From assembly GCA_021414025.1 (NCBI GenBank), contig JAIOPG010000006.1, positions 248,001-312,000 on the forward strand: 64,000 bases of DNA. The letters are read 5' to 3'. A program made the position numbers and the translations under genes. The stretch is from Planctomycetota bacterium (GTDB taxonomy: Bacteria > Planctomycetota > Phycisphaerae > Phycisphaerales > SM1A02). Positions within the stretch are counted from its first letter, which is position 1. Each line of letters starts with the position of its first letter. This document shows positions 7,904-16,194 of the stretch, piece by piece. A model generated the notes under the pieces. It did no database searches and was not told the DNA's origin. It saw only the letters and a list, made by a program, of their open reading frames with translations.

Positions 7904-8596
7904 CTATGCAAGGCATTCCTCAAGGGCGTCGAGCAGCCCCTCGAAGTGCGGCGCGACCATGTCGGCGACCGCCACAACCTTGGGGCGGGTGACGCACTCG
8001 GTCCAGGCGGCGAAGTATTCGCATGCGCCTTCCTGGCGCACCTCGAAGTCGGTCATGCCGTCGCCCACCATGACTCGAGGCGGCGTCCTACCCAGCGCGG
8101 CGGCCGCGAGCGCCTTGGAGCCCGCGGCGGCACAGCGCGAGGCGGGGTCGAGGCGCAGGATTCCCCTGGCGTCGGGCTTGAGGCGGTTGGCCAGGACATG
8201 GTCGCTGCGCAGGCCCAGCGATGCGACGACCGGGTCGATCCACTCGTGGAAACCGCTGGAAATCACCCAGATCCGGTCGCGCATGGCCTTGAGCAGCGGG
8301 GCGTTGCGAAGCATCGAGGGGCTGAGCTTCGACTTCAGCAGCTCGACCAGTTCCGGCAGCATGGCGGCGCGGATCTCGATCATGTCCAGGCGCCGCCGCA
8401 GGCTCTCGTCGATCGCCATCGAGCCCTCCATGCCGGCGTTGGTGATGGCCCGGATCGACTCCACGCGGGCCTCGCGGTCGGCGGCGCCGCGCAGCGCGAT
8501 GCCGGCGAGCTCATCGACCGCCTCGGCGCCGACGATGGTGCTGTCGAAGTCGAAGAAGAGCGACACCGCGCGGAGATGGAGGGGGACTTCCGTCAT
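7904..8596 (-). CDS. serB: Phosphoserine phosphatase (HAD superfamily)
   Basis: 230 aa; last step of serine synthesis, dephosphorylating O-phospho-L-serine. HAD motif I is D16-F-D18-S-T, with the phosphoserine-specific helix ITNAGMEGSMAIDESLRRR next (family tR.aM.G...f..sL..R), motif II SSGF near residue 127 and motif III/IV GDGMTDFE near residue 184. The ATG at 8596 overlaps the stop of the DUF486 gene (ATGA), so translation is coupled; the frame extends much further upstream only as a shadow of that gene. MtnX-type HAD phosphatases are an alternative, but the cap sequence fits SerB better. Confidence 0.85.
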   Translation of the reverse strand: MTEVPLHLRAVSLFFDFDSTIVGAEAVDELAGIALRGAADREARVESIRAITNAGMEGSMAIDESLRRRLDMIEIRAAMLPELVELLKSKLSPSMLRNAPLLKAMRDRIWVISSGFHEWIDPVVASLGLRSDHVLANRLKPDARGILRLDPASRCAAAGSKALAAAALGRTPPRVMVGDGMTDFEVRQEGACEYFAAWTECVTRPKVVAVADMVAPHFEGLLDALEECLA

Positions 8597-8952
8597 GCGA
8601 CGCTTTTGATGTCGCGGAACATGAACCACGCCGCCGCCACGATGCAAAGCGAGGCGTAGATGAAATTGACGGTGATCCGCTCGCGCATGTAAACGACGGC
8701 AAAGACCGCGAAGACGCTCAGGGCCAGCACCTCCTGCATTACTTTCAGTTGCTGCAGGGACAGGCCGGCCTGCTGATAGCCGATCCGGTTGGCGGGCACT
8801 TGCAGGCAATACTCGAAGAAGGCCACCCCCCAGCTCAGCGCGACGACGATCCAGAGCGGCTTCTCCTTGAAATCGCGCAGGTGCCCATACCAGGCGTAGG
8901 TCATGAAGAGGTTGGAGCCGATCAGAAGCAGGATGGTCCCGAGAGTCGTCAT
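8593..8952 (-). CDS. DUF486 small DMT-like membrane protein
   Basis: 119 aa with four hydrophobic segments (approximately residues 2-20, 33-50, 70-88 and 94-110). Resembles the DUF486 family of the drug/metabolite transporter superfamily, whose function is not established. TATCCT lies six bases before the ATG and no Shine-Dalgarno site is present, suggesting a leaderless message that then feeds serB through an ATGA overlap. Its coupling to serB might hint at serine or amino-acid export, but this is guesswork. Confidence 0.8.
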   Translation of the reverse strand: MTTLGTILLLIGSNLFMTYAWYGHLRDFKEKPLWIVVALSWGVAFFEYCLQVPANRIGYQQAGLSLQQLKVMQEVLALSVFAVFAVVYMRERITVNFIYASLCIVAAAWFMFRDIKSVA

Positions 8953-8958
8953 GCCGCG

Positions 8959-8964
8959 AGGATA
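8959..8964 (-). promoter_or_regulatory. -10-like TATCCT, 6 nt before DUF486 start
   Basis: Spaced six bases from the ATG at 8952; no ribosome-binding site. Part of the leaderless pattern. Confidence 0.5.
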
Positions 8965-9050
8965 GGAGAGGCGCTGCGGAATATGGCCCGGCGATGGCGG
9001 CGAAAAACCGGCGCGACGTCGGCGCGATCAGCCTGGAAATTCAGGTGCGC

Positions 9051-9557
9051 TCAGGGGGCGACGATCGGATAGGGGCTCAGCGGGCTCGGCTCGTCGATCA
9101 GCCAGATGCGATTCCAGTCGTCCACAATGCCGCGCAGATTCTGCTGCTCGTTGGCATTGTTCTTCAGGTACAGCTCCGGGTTGGTGCTGGTGGTGCTGTA
9201 CATCTCGGGCGACATGGATTTGACCAGGATCTCGCTGCTGACGAGCATCTCGTTGTTGCAGAGCTCGTTCATGTCCTTGCTGCGCTGGGCGATGACCGCC
9301 TCGGTCATGGCGGGCTTGCCACCGGCGGGCGTCGCACGCGAGTCGGCGATTTCCTTCTTCAAGTCCGCAAGCAGCTCGCGGGTCGTCGGACTCAGGTAAT
9401 CCATCTTGCTGTCGCTGGGTGAAAGCGCCAACCAATCCTTGGGAAGCATTTTCTTGTAGTCGCTCGACGGGTACACGGCGCCTTGTTGCGGCGAAGGGCA
9501 GCCCCAAAGCATCGAGCAGGTCAGAAGTCCGCAAAGAATGATGAAACGCTGTGGCAA
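9051..9557 (-). CDS. Predicted lipoprotein of unknown function
   Basis: 168 aa. The TTG at 9557 is the best start: AGGAG sits eight bases upstream, and from there the product is a textbook lipoprotein signal (PQRF, hydrophobic [13 protein letters not shown], then lipobox LWGC at about residue 21). The frame also contains a GTG at 9596, but this falls on the -10 box. The mature part is hydrophilic, about 150 residues, with no domain I recognise; [17 protein letters not shown] is probably helical. Divergent from fumC with back-to-back promoters. Expected to be membrane-anchored outside the cytoplasm. Confidence 0.7.
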   Translation of the reverse strand: MPQRFIILCGLLTCSMLWGCPSPQQGAVYPSSDYKKMLPKDWLALSPSDSKMDYLSPTTRELLADLKKEIADSRATPAGGKPAMTEAVIAQRSKDMNELCNNEMLVSSEILVKSMSPEMYSTTSTNPELYLKNNANEQQNLRGIVDDWNRIWLIDEPSPLSPYPIVAP

Positions 9558-9586
9558 GGCTCGGTCTCCTAAAAGGTCGAGCCGAG

Positions 9587-9592
9587 AATATA
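9587..9592 (-). promoter_or_regulatory. -10 box TATATT for the lipoprotein gene
   Basis: TATATT 29 nt upstream of the TTG start, with the AGGAG site between. Lies 30 bp from the divergent fumC -10 box. Confidence 0.5.
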
Positions 9593-9622
9593 GCACGGAT
9601 CACGGGCGGCTTCGCAGGGCAT

Positions 9623-9628
9623 TACACT
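9623..9628 (+). promoter_or_regulatory. -10 box TACACT for fumC
   Basis: TACACT 30 nt before the fumC ATG; a GGAG element lies between. No clear -35. Confidence 0.45.
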
Positions 9629-9658
9629 CTGTGGACAAGCATCACTGGAGATGAATTC

Positions 9659-11062
9659 ATGTCGAAATCCCCCGAAAAAACCGCCACTCGCACCGAGACC
9701 GACGCCATGGGCGCGATCGAGGTTCCGGCCCATCGCTACTGGGGCGCCCAGACCGAGCGGTCGATCCATCACTTCCCCTTTGGCGACACGATGCCGCGGC
9801 CGATCGTGCGGGCGTTCGGTTTGCTCAAGGCGGCATGTGCCGAAGCCAACGTCGAGATCGGCGGGCTATCGAAGGAACTCTGCTCGCTGATTGTTGCCGC
9901 TGCAAAGGAGGTCTCCGCGGGCAAGCTTGATGATGAGTTTCCGCTCAAGGTGTGGCAGACGGGCTCCGGCACGCAGTCCAACATGAATGTCAACGAGGTG
10001 GTCTCCAACCGCGCCATCGAGATGGCGGGGGGAACGCGCGGCTCGAAGAAGCCGGTGCACCCGAATGACCATGTCAATCTCTCGCAGTCGAGCAACGACA
10101 CCTTTCCGACCGCCATGCACATCGCCGCCGCGATTGAGATCGAGCGCACCGTGCTGCCGGCGGTGTCCAAGTTGCGCGATGCGCTGGACTCCAAGGCCAA
10201 GGAGTTCGCCGGCTTCGTCAAAGTGGGTCGCACCCATCTGCAGGATGCGGTGCCGCTGACGCTGGGTCAGGAATTCTCCGGCTACGTGGCTCAGCTCGAT
10301 TTTTCGATCCAGGCGATCAAGCAGAGCCTGCCGGGCGTGCGCGACCTGGCCATCGGCGGCACGGCGGTGGGCACCGGTCTCAACGCTCCCAAGGGTTTTG
10401 GCGAGCTGGTCGCCAGGAAACTTGCGGCGGAAACCAAGATTCCCTTCACCAGCGCCAAGAACAAGTTCGCGGCGCTCTCCGGCCACGAAGCAATGGCGCA
10501 GGCCCACGGCGCGCTGGCGGTGCTGGCAACATCGCTGATGAAAATGGCCAATGACATTCGTTGGCTGGCCAGCGGTCCGCGCTGCGCCATCGGTGAAATT
10601 TCAATTCCGGAAAATGAGCCGGGCTCCAGCATCATGCCAGGCAAGGTGAACCCGACGCAGAGCGAGAGCATGACCATGGTCTGCGTGCAGGTCTTCGGCA
10701 ACAACGCCGCGGTGCAGTTCGCAGCCAGCCAGGGCAACTTCGAGCTCAACGTCTTCAAGCCGGTGATCGCCCTGAACGTGCTGCATTCCTGCGAGTTGCT
10801 CGCGGGCACCTGCCACGCCTTCCGTGAGTTCTGCGCGGAGGGCATCACGGCTAACAAGGAACGCATGGCCGAGTTGCTGGGAGAGAGCCTGATGCTGGTG
10901 ACGGCTCTTGCCCCGCAGATCGGCTATGACAAGGCCAGCGCCATCGCCAAGCACGCCCACCACAAGGGGCTCACGCTGAAGCAGGCGGCGCTTGAGCTGG
11001 GGTTCATCGACGAGGCCACCTTCAACAAGGTGATGAAACCCGAGACCATGACGGGACCTTGA
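9659..11062 (+). CDS. fumC: Fumarate hydratase class II
   Basis: 467-aa TCA-cycle enzyme, fumarate to L-malate, homotetramer of the aspartase/fumarase superfamily, iron-independent. Conserved blocks: [13 protein letters not shown], the active-site [23 protein letters not shown], and the superfamily signature [11 protein letters not shown]. Full length with a normal C-terminus. Start is the ATG at 9659, preceded by GGAG nine bases upstream; earlier in-frame codons are not family-like. Monocistronic by layout. The 262-nt gap after it contains an imperfect inverted repeat (around 11072 and 11114) but no T tract, so termination is unclear. Confidence 0.95.
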   Translation: MSKSPEKTATRTETDAMGAIEVPAHRYWGAQTERSIHHFPFGDTMPRPIVRAFGLLKAACAEANVEIGGLSKELCSLIVAAAKEVSAGKLDDEFPLKVWQTGSGTQSNMNVNEVVSNRAIEMAGGTRGSKKPVHPNDHVNLSQSSNDTFPTAMHIAAAIEIERTVLPAVSKLRDALDSKAKEFAGFVKVGRTHLQDAVPLTLGQEFSGYVAQLDFSIQAIKQSLPGVRDLAIGGTAVGTGLNAPKGFGELVARKLAAETKIPFTSAKNKFAALSGHEAMAQAHGALAVLATSLMKMANDIRWLASGPRCAIGEISIPENEPGSSIMPGKVNPTQSESMTMVCVQVFGNNAAVQFAASQGNFELNVFKPVIALNVLHSCELLAGTCHAFREFCAEGITANKERMAELLGESLMLVTALAPQIGYDKASAIAKHAHHKGLTLKQAALELGFIDEATFNKVMKPETMTGP

Positions 11063-11148
11063 AGGGGCTGGGGCTCAGCGAGCATTTCAAGGGCGCCAGT
11101 CGGATGAGCCGCCGCTGGGCCCGAGTCGCCCCACCGGCGTTTTCAGGT

Positions 11149-11285
11149 GTTCCGGACAAATTAAGATTTTTTTAAAAACGCTGGAAATTCATTTGACCGG
11201 ACGGTTTATCAGCGCATCTTTCCGCGTCCGCCAGTGTGTCGGCCTCGTTGTGCGGTCGCGTTTGGGTTCCGGACAAGTTGAGGTT
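11149..11285 (+). repeat. Direct repeat GTTCCGGACAARTTRAG, two copies 117 bp apart
   Basis: Copy 1 at 11149-11165 reads GTTCCGGACAAATTAAG, copy 2 at 11266-11282 reads GTTCCGGACAAGTTGAG, differing at two positions. Both lie upstream of the first PEP-CTERM-like gene, in an otherwise relatively AT-rich gap, and may be a regulator-binding or duplicated promoter element. No such copy precedes the second paralogue. Confidence 0.55.
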
Positions 11286-11324
11286 GGGAAATGCATGTAC
11301 AAGATTTTTTGAAAGGTAATTGAA

Positions 11325-12026
11325 GTGATCGATCGCAAAATGTTCGCTCTTGCGTTGTGTGGCGGCTTGGCAACAAGCGTGCAGGCCGAAGTCCTCTATT
11401 CGACCGGCTTTGAAGCGCCGGCATTTTCCCTCGGGTCAATCGATGGCCAGGATGGCTGGTATCCCTGGATCGTCGCGCCCGTCATTCAGACCGCGACGGT
11501 TCACTCGGGAAGCCAGGCCGCCGGCATCGACGGGTTTGGTGAAGCTGACCACGATACGAATGTGCCTGTGTCGGGGCAGATGTTCAGCCTGCAGTGCGAC
11601 TTCATGCACACCGGCAACGCGAACAACCAGTCTGGAATTTTTCTCTCGGGCGATACCGGCTTCATTGCCCAGTTGGTCAGCGGCAACAGTGACAGCGGGA
11701 ACTCCTGGTTTTTCCTGGGCGGATTTGCTTCCGCAAACCATGAATCCGGTGTGAGCCTCGCCGATGGCCAGTGGCATCACCTGAACTTGATTCTTGACAT
11801 CGCCGCCCAGAGCATCACGGGCTATGCGGATGACCACTATCTGGGATCGCTCGCCATGGACACCGTGCCGTTTCCAACCGCCATCACGCTGTTCGGTTTC
11901 TATCAGTATGCCGAGGGTGACGCCCAGTCGTACTTCGACAATTTCTCATTCGAGGCGGTGCCTGCCCCGGGCGCGGCAGCGATCCTGGGATTGGCCGGCG
12001 TGATGGCCGGTCGTCGTCGTCGCTGA
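11325..12026 (+). CDS. Exported PEP-CTERM-like protein with concanavalin-type fold (paralogue 1)
   Basis: 233 aa. Signal peptide residues 1-22 (ending VQAEV), then a beta-rich domain beginning LYSTGFEAP and GQDGW that looks like a LamG/concanavalin-A-like jelly roll, with QWHHLNLILDIAAQSITGY near residue 145, and a C-terminal tail VPAPGAAAILGLAG...GRRRR. That tail (short motif, hydrophobic helix, arginine cluster) is the planctomycete style of PEP-CTERM sorting signal recognised by an exosortase. GTG start at 11325 with GAAAGG upstream; an ATG at 11340 is also possible. About 60 percent identical by eye to the next gene. Probably a surface or extracellular matrix protein; ligand unknown. Confidence 0.75.
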   Translation: MIDRKMFALALCGGLATSVQAEVLYSTGFEAPAFSLGSIDGQDGWYPWIVAPVIQTATVHSGSQAAGIDGFGEADHDTNVPVSGQMFSLQCDFMHTGNANNQSGIFLSGDTGFIAQLVSGNSDSGNSWFFLGGFASANHESGVSLADGQWHHLNLILDIAAQSITGYADDHYLGSLAMDTVPFPTAITLFGFYQYAEGDAQSYFDNFSFEAVPAPGAAAILGLAGVMAGRRRR

Positions 12027-12074
12027 ACAGGAAGCCGTCACCGAGCGTGACAAATCTGAACAAGGAAAAGAAAT

Positions 12075-12791
12075 ATGATCTTTCGCAATCTGTCCGTTCT
12101 TGCATTGTGTGGCGGCCTGGCAGCGAGTGCGCAAGCCGAAGTTCTCTATTCAACCGGCTTTGAAGCGCCAGACTATTCACTTGGATCAATCGATGGCCAG
12201 GATGGCTGGCATCTCTGGGAAGCCGCGCCCATCATCCAAAACGCCACGGTTCACTCGGGCAACCAGGCGGTGCAAATCAACCAGCGTGGTGAAGCGATCC
12301 ACGACACCTATGTTCCCGCCTCGGGTCGGGTGTTCAGTCTGAAGTGCGACTTCATGCACAGTGGAGCCCAGAGCAACCAGTCCGACATTTACTTTGGGGG
12401 AGACACCGGCTTCATCGCCCAGTTGACCAGCACGAGCAGAAGCATCGGCATGTCCAGGTACATGATTGTCAATACGGATACCTGGAACGACGATGCGGGC
12501 GTGGATCTCGCCGACGACCAGTGGCATCAACTGAACTTGATTCTGGACATCGACGCTCAGAGCATCAGGGGTTTTGCCGACGGGCATTATTTGGGATCGA
12601 TCGCCATCAACACCGTTCCGTTCCCCACAGCCATCACGCTGTTCGGCATCGATCAATACATCCCCGATTATTCGGAAGGCGAGGTTTCCATTTCGTACTT
12701 CGACAATCTCACGTTCGAGGTTGTGCCCGCTCCGGGCGCGGGATTGATCCTGGGATTGGCCGGCGCGCTGGCCGGTCGTCGGCGCCGCTGA
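12075..12791 (+). CDS. Exported PEP-CTERM-like protein with concanavalin-type fold (paralogue 2)
   Basis: 238 aa, tandem duplicate of the preceding gene, 48 nt away. Same plan: signal peptide (MIFRNLSVLALCGGLAAS.QA), LYSTGFEAP, GQDGWHLWE, VFSLKCDFMHSG, QWHQLNLILDI, and the tail VVPAPGAGLILGLAG...GRRRR. AAGGAAAAG lies just before the ATG. Differences cluster in the middle (residues 100-140), where this copy has a longer loop, suggesting diverged ligand binding. Probably co-transcribed with paralogue 1. Confidence 0.75.
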   Translation: MIFRNLSVLALCGGLAASAQAEVLYSTGFEAPDYSLGSIDGQDGWHLWEAAPIIQNATVHSGNQAVQINQRGEAIHDTYVPASGRVFSLKCDFMHSGAQSNQSDIYFGGDTGFIAQLTSTSRSIGMSRYMIVNTDTWNDDAGVDLADDQWHQLNLILDIDAQSIRGFADGHYLGSIAINTVPFPTAITLFGIDQYIPDYSEGEVSISYFDNLTFEVVPAPGAGLILGLAGALAGRRRR

Positions 12792-12810
12792 CCGCACAAA
12801 ACGCGAGTGG

Positions 12811-12816
12811 TACTCT
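12811..12816 (+). promoter_or_regulatory. -10-like TACTCT, 7 nt before SDR start
   Basis: TACTCT, seven bases, ATG at 12824; no Shine-Dalgarno. It would drive the SDR-kynB pair independently of the PEP-CTERM genes. Confidence 0.5.
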
Positions 12817-12823
12817 TGCTGCG

Positions 12824-13648
12824 ATGAGCACAACGACCAAGTCATTGGCGGAATCGATCTCATTGGCGGGTCGACACGCCCTTGTCGGCGGTGCGACGCA
12901 GGGCATCGGCTTCGCCTGCGCGAAGGCGCTGGCGGAAGCGGGGGCTTCGGTCACAATCGTGGGGCGCGACGCGGCGGGGCTGGCCAGCGCCTTGACCCAT
13001 CTGCCCATGCCGCTGGGAAAGGCGCAGGTGCATCGCTCGCTGTTGGCGGACTACGCGGACTGGAAGGCGGTCGCCAAGGCCGTCACGGCGCATGTGGCGG
13101 AGCACGGAACGGTTCACATCGTCGTGCACAACACCGGCGGACCGGCGGCGGGTCCGATCGCGACAGCGGCGCCTGAGGATCTGATCCGCGGCTTCGAGAT
13201 GCATGTGCTGACGGGGCAGGCGATCGTGCAAGCGTGCGTGCCGGGCATGCGCGAGGCGAAGTTCGGTCGCATCGTCAACATCACCAGCACTTCGGTCGTC
13301 ACGCCGATCCGCGGCCTTGGAGTTTCCAACACGATTCGGGCCGCGGTGGCCAACTGGTCGCGCACGCTTGCGGGCGAGCTGGGCGCATCCGGCATCACTG
13401 CCAACACTGTGCTGCCGGGCTTCACCAAGACCGCGCGGCTGGACGCCATCTTCAAGGGCCGCGCCGCCAAGAGCTCCTCCACGGTCGAGGCGGTGGAGCG
13501 CGACGCGATCGCCACCATTCCCGCGGGCCGCCTGGGCGATGCAAGCGAGATTGCCGCGGCGGTCCTTTTCCTGGCTTCACCCGCGGCAAGCTATGTGAAC
13601 GGCATCAACCTGCCCGTGGACGGCGGCCGGCTGGCGATGCAGAGCTGA
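12824..13648 (+). CDS. Short-chain dehydrogenase/reductase with atypical active site
   Basis: 274-aa Rossmann-fold SDR. The cofactor loop is GGATQGIG (residues 22-29), followed by a basic GRD that would favour NADP(H); NTGGP stands for the usual NNAG; NITSTSV supplies the Ser strand. The catalytic YxxxK is not present: the aligned segment is SNTIRAAV, with Ser in place of Tyr and Arg in place of Lys, as in a divergent 3-oxoacyl-ACP-reductase-like subgroup. C-terminal NTVLPGFTKT and LPVDGG are normal. Six bases separate it from kynB, and kmo, AMSDH and the deaminase face it, so a role in tryptophan catabolism is likely, though the reaction is unknown. Confidence 0.85.
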   Translation: MSTTTKSLAESISLAGRHALVGGATQGIGFACAKALAEAGASVTIVGRDAAGLASALTHLPMPLGKAQVHRSLLADYADWKAVAKAVTAHVAEHGTVHIVVHNTGGPAAGPIATAAPEDLIRGFEMHVLTGQAIVQACVPGMREAKFGRIVNITSTSVVTPIRGLGVSNTIRAAVANWSRTLAGELGASGITANTVLPGFTKTARLDAIFKGRAAKSSSTVEAVERDAIATIPAGRLGDASEIAAAVLFLASPAASYVNGINLPVDGGRLAMQS

Positions 13649-13654
13649 GCATCC

Positions 13655-14305
13655 ATGGCGGATCAGATCATCGACATCTCGCCGCGCATCTCATCGCGGC
13701 TCGCGGTCTTTCCCGGCGATGTGCCGATGGCGCGCGAGGTCTTGTTCGACATGAAGCGGGGCGACGGGATCACTTTGAGCGCGATCCGCTCGACCGTGCA
13801 TCTTGGCGCGCATGCTGACGCACCAAGCCACTATGGCCGCGACGGCCGGACGATGGAGCAGCAGCCCCTCGATCTGTACTGGGGCGAGTGCGAGGTGGTG
13901 AAGGGGAAGCCAGGCGCCCGCAGCGCCGCAAATCGGATTGGACGAAGTCATCTGGCTGTGAATGAAGCGTGGGTGCCGAAGCTTCCGCGATTGCTCATCG
14001 CCACAGGCTCCTATCCGGATGGCGACAAATGGACCGCGGACTTCTGCGGATTGGAGCCGGATCTCGTGGACTGGCTCGCCGATCATGGCGTGAAGTTGGT
14101 AGGCGTTGACACGCCGAGCGTGGACTGCGCGGACTCGAAGGACCTGCCGGCGCACAAGCGGTTTTATGCGAGGGATGTGGCGATCATCGAAGGTCTGGTG
14201 CTTCGCGATGTGCCGCCGGGTCGCTACGAGCTCTGCGCGATGCCGCTGGCGCTGGAGGGCTTCGATGGAAGCCCCGTCCGGGCTGCTCTCAAGAAATTGA
14301 ATTAG
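13655..14305 (+). CDS. kynB: Kynurenine formamidase (arylformamidase), cyclase family
   Basis: 216-aa metal-dependent hydrolase converting N-formylkynurenine to kynurenine and formate. The metal ligand signature is H49-LGA-H53-A-D55-APS-H59, followed by PLDLYWGECEVV, GVDTPSVD and VAIIEGLVL, all as in KynB rather than in other cyclases. Start ATG at 13655, six bases after the SDR stop, so both genes form one operon. Its stop codon abuts the stop of the facing deaminase gene with no bases between. Tryptophan dioxygenase, which makes its substrate, is not seen in the window. Confidence 0.88.
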   Translation: MADQIIDISPRISSRLAVFPGDVPMAREVLFDMKRGDGITLSAIRSTVHLGAHADAPSHYGRDGRTMEQQPLDLYWGECEVVKGKPGARSAANRIGRSHLAVNEAWVPKLPRLLIATGSYPDGDKWTADFCGLEPDLVDWLADHGVKLVGVDTPSVDCADSKDLPAHKRFYARDVAIIEGLVLRDVPPGRYELCAMPLALEGFDGSPVRAALKKLN

Positions 14306-14716
14306 TTATTTCTTCGCGCCGACCCAGCAGACTGCCTTGACCTCGACGGAGATCGGCGTGGGCAGCGCGCCGATCTCGAGCGTGGTGCGGGTCGGGTTTG
14401 GATTGCCCTCGCCGGCGAAGTATTCGGCGTAGATCCGGTTGTAGGTGGCGAAGTCGCGCTTCATGTCCAGCAGATAGACGGTGACATCAAGCACGCTGCT
14501 CCAGGGCAGGCCGGCGTCGGCCACCACCATCTTCGTGTTTTCAAAGCAGGAGCGGCACTGCTTCTCGAAATCGAAAGGATCGACGCCCGGGATTACCTTG
14601 CTGCCGCGCTGGCGCGGACCGACGCCGCTCAGGTAGACGAAGTCGCCGGCGCGCTTGGCGTGGGGGTAAGGGCCGACTGGTTCCGGCGCGCGGTTGGAGT
14701 GGATGTCCTGGCTCAT
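14306..14716 (-). CDS. 2-aminomuconate deaminase, RidA/YjgF family
   Basis: 136-aa trimeric RidA-fold protein. The N-terminal APEPVGPYPHAKRAGDFVYL and the tail PNPTRTTLEIGALPTPISVE include the conserved Arg of RidA proteins, and the GVGPRQRG insertion is typical of the 2-aminomuconate deaminase branch (AmnD/NbaF), which hydrolyses 2-aminomuconate to 4-oxalocrotonate and ammonia. Context supports this: its ATG overlaps the stop of the aminomuconic semialdehyde dehydrogenase (ATGA), i.e. the enzyme making its substrate. A general enamine deaminase function is the alternative. Confidence 0.85.
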   Translation of the reverse strand: MSQDIHSNRAPEPVGPYPHAKRAGDFVYLSGVGPRQRGSKVIPGVDPFDFEKQCRSCFENTKMVVADAGLPWSSVLDVTVYLLDMKRDFATYNRIYAEYFAGEGNPNPTRTTLEIGALPTPISVEVKAVCWVGAKK

Positions 14717-16194
14717 GTCGTTCTCCGCACCACAGTAACGGGTTCGGCGAAGAATCGCAGCGCCTCCTGGCCGCCTTCGCGGCCCAGGCCGCTGGCGCGC
14801 ACGCCGCCGATGGGAACGCGAAGGTCGCGCAGCATCCACGAGTTGATCCATACCGTACCGCAGTCCAGTCGGGCAGCAATGCGATTTGCCTTCGCCGCGT
14901 CGGAGGTCCACACCGTCGCGGAAAGACCGAATTTGGTTCCGTTGGCGATCGAGATGGCTTCCTCTTCGTCCTTGAATGGGATGAGGGACGCGACCGGTCC
15001 GAAAATCTCCTCCTGATTGGTGCGGCAGGAGGAAGCAAGTCCATCGATGAGTGTGGGGGCGAAGAAGGCTCCGCTTCGGACCCGCGCGGGCAACTTCGCG
15101 GGATCAACGCGGTCACCACCACAGAGAATTCGTCCGCCTTCGCGACGGGCCGCATCGACCGCTTCGGAAACTTTCTTCAGATGCAGCTTCGAGACGAGCG
15201 ATCCGACATCGGTTGAGGATTCAAGCGGATCACCCACGCGCAGTTTGCGGGTTCGTTCCACGATCGCTGGCACGAAGGTGTCCCACGCCTCGCGCGCCAC
15301 CAGCAGGCGCGAACTGCAATGACACACCTGCCCCTGGTTCGTGAAAGTGGATCGCACGATGCCATCCAGTGTGGCTTCGATGCGATCGGGCTTGACGGCA
15401 TCCGCGAATATGAGGGCGGGATTCTTGCCGCCGAGCTCGAGTGCGACGCGCTTGAAGGCGGGCGCTGCGGCCAGCGCGATGGCCTGTCCGGTGGCCGTGC
15501 CGCCGGTGAAGGTGATGCAGGCGACTTTCGGATGCGCGACCAATGCGGCGCCGGCGCCCGAGCCGCGGCCGTGAATCACATTCAAGACACCGCGGGGAAA
15601 TCCGGCTTCGTTCACTCGCTCCGCCATCATCCACGCGGTGAGCGGCGTGACTTCACTGGGCTTGGCGACCACGGTGCAACCGGCGGCGAGCGCGGGGGCG
15701 ATCTTCCAGGTGAGCAGGTAGAGCGGCAGATTCCACGGCGAGATGCATGCGGCAACGCCGAGCGGCCTGCGGTGCACATCCGAGACGCACTGCTTGTCTT
15801 CGAAGTGTTCGGTGTTGTCGCCGGTGATGGCATCGGCGAAGAAGCGCAGGTTCGCAATGGATCGCGGAATGTCCACGCTCCGCGCCAGCGACAACGGCTT
15901 GCCGGTGTTCTGCGACTCCATCAAAGCGAAGGCCTCAAGATCCCGCTCGATCAAGTCAGCGAGTGTGCGAAGCGGCGCGGCGCGTTGCGCGGCGGACATT
16001 GCCGACCACGCAGCCAACGCGCCGGCTGCCGCAGCGACGGCTCGCTCGACCTCGGCCGCGTCGCTGTCGGGAATGCTTCCGATGACGGACGCTGTGGAAG
16101 GGTCGACGACATCAAGCCGGGGGCCATGAGCGTGCGTGAAAGCGCCATCGATGAAGTTCAATGCGGTCTTCAAGTGCTTCCCCGATTGAACCAC
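14713..16194 (-). CDS. 2-aminomuconic semialdehyde dehydrogenase (ALDH superfamily)
   Basis: 493-aa NAD-dependent aldehyde dehydrogenase. Catalytic Cys is C291 (GQVCHCSS), general base Glu lies in LELGGKNP, and the oxyanion/NAD segment is SPWNLPLY with FTGGTATG. Length and the PIGGVRASGLGREGG end fit the hydroxymuconic/aminomuconic semialdehyde group. It oxidises 2-aminomuconate-6-semialdehyde, the ACMSD product, to 2-aminomuconate. GTG start at 16194 overlaps the 3' end of kmo by 25 nt; later in-frame TTG codons are possible. Operon order is kmo, this gene, then the deaminase. Function relies on family plus context. Confidence 0.88.
   Translation of the reverse strand: MVQSGKHLKTALNFIDGAFTHAHGPRLDVVDPSTASVIGSIPDSDAAEVERAVAAAAGALAAWSAMSAAQRAAPLRTLADLIERDLEAFALMESQNTGKPLSLARSVDIPRSIANLRFFADAITGDNTEHFEDKQCVSDVHRRPLGVAACISPWNLPLYLLTWKIAPALAAGCTVVAKPSEVTPLTAWMMAERVNEAGFPRGVLNVIHGRGSGAGAALVAHPKVACITFTGGTATGQAIALAAAPAFKRVALELGGKNPALIFADAVKPDRIEATLDGIVRSTFTNQGQVCHCSSRLLVAREAWDTFVPAIVERTRKLRVGDPLESSTDVGSLVSKLHLKKVSEAVDAARREGGRILCGGDRVDPAKLPARVRSGAFFAPTLIDGLASSCRTNQEEIFGPVASLIPFKDEEEAISIANGTKFGLSATVWTSDAAKANRIAARLDCGTVWINSWMLRDLRVPIGGVRASGLGREGGQEALRFFAEPVTVVRRTT

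Noticed and set aside
6656-8659. 667-codon open frame on the + strand across the OYE and serB genes
   Set aside because: Low-complexity basic translation, antisense to two recognisable enzymes; no ribosome site.
11072-11124. Possible terminator after fumC (GGGCTCAGCG with CGCTGGGCCC)
   Set aside because: One mismatch, a loop of about 30 nt and no T tract; too weak to annotate.
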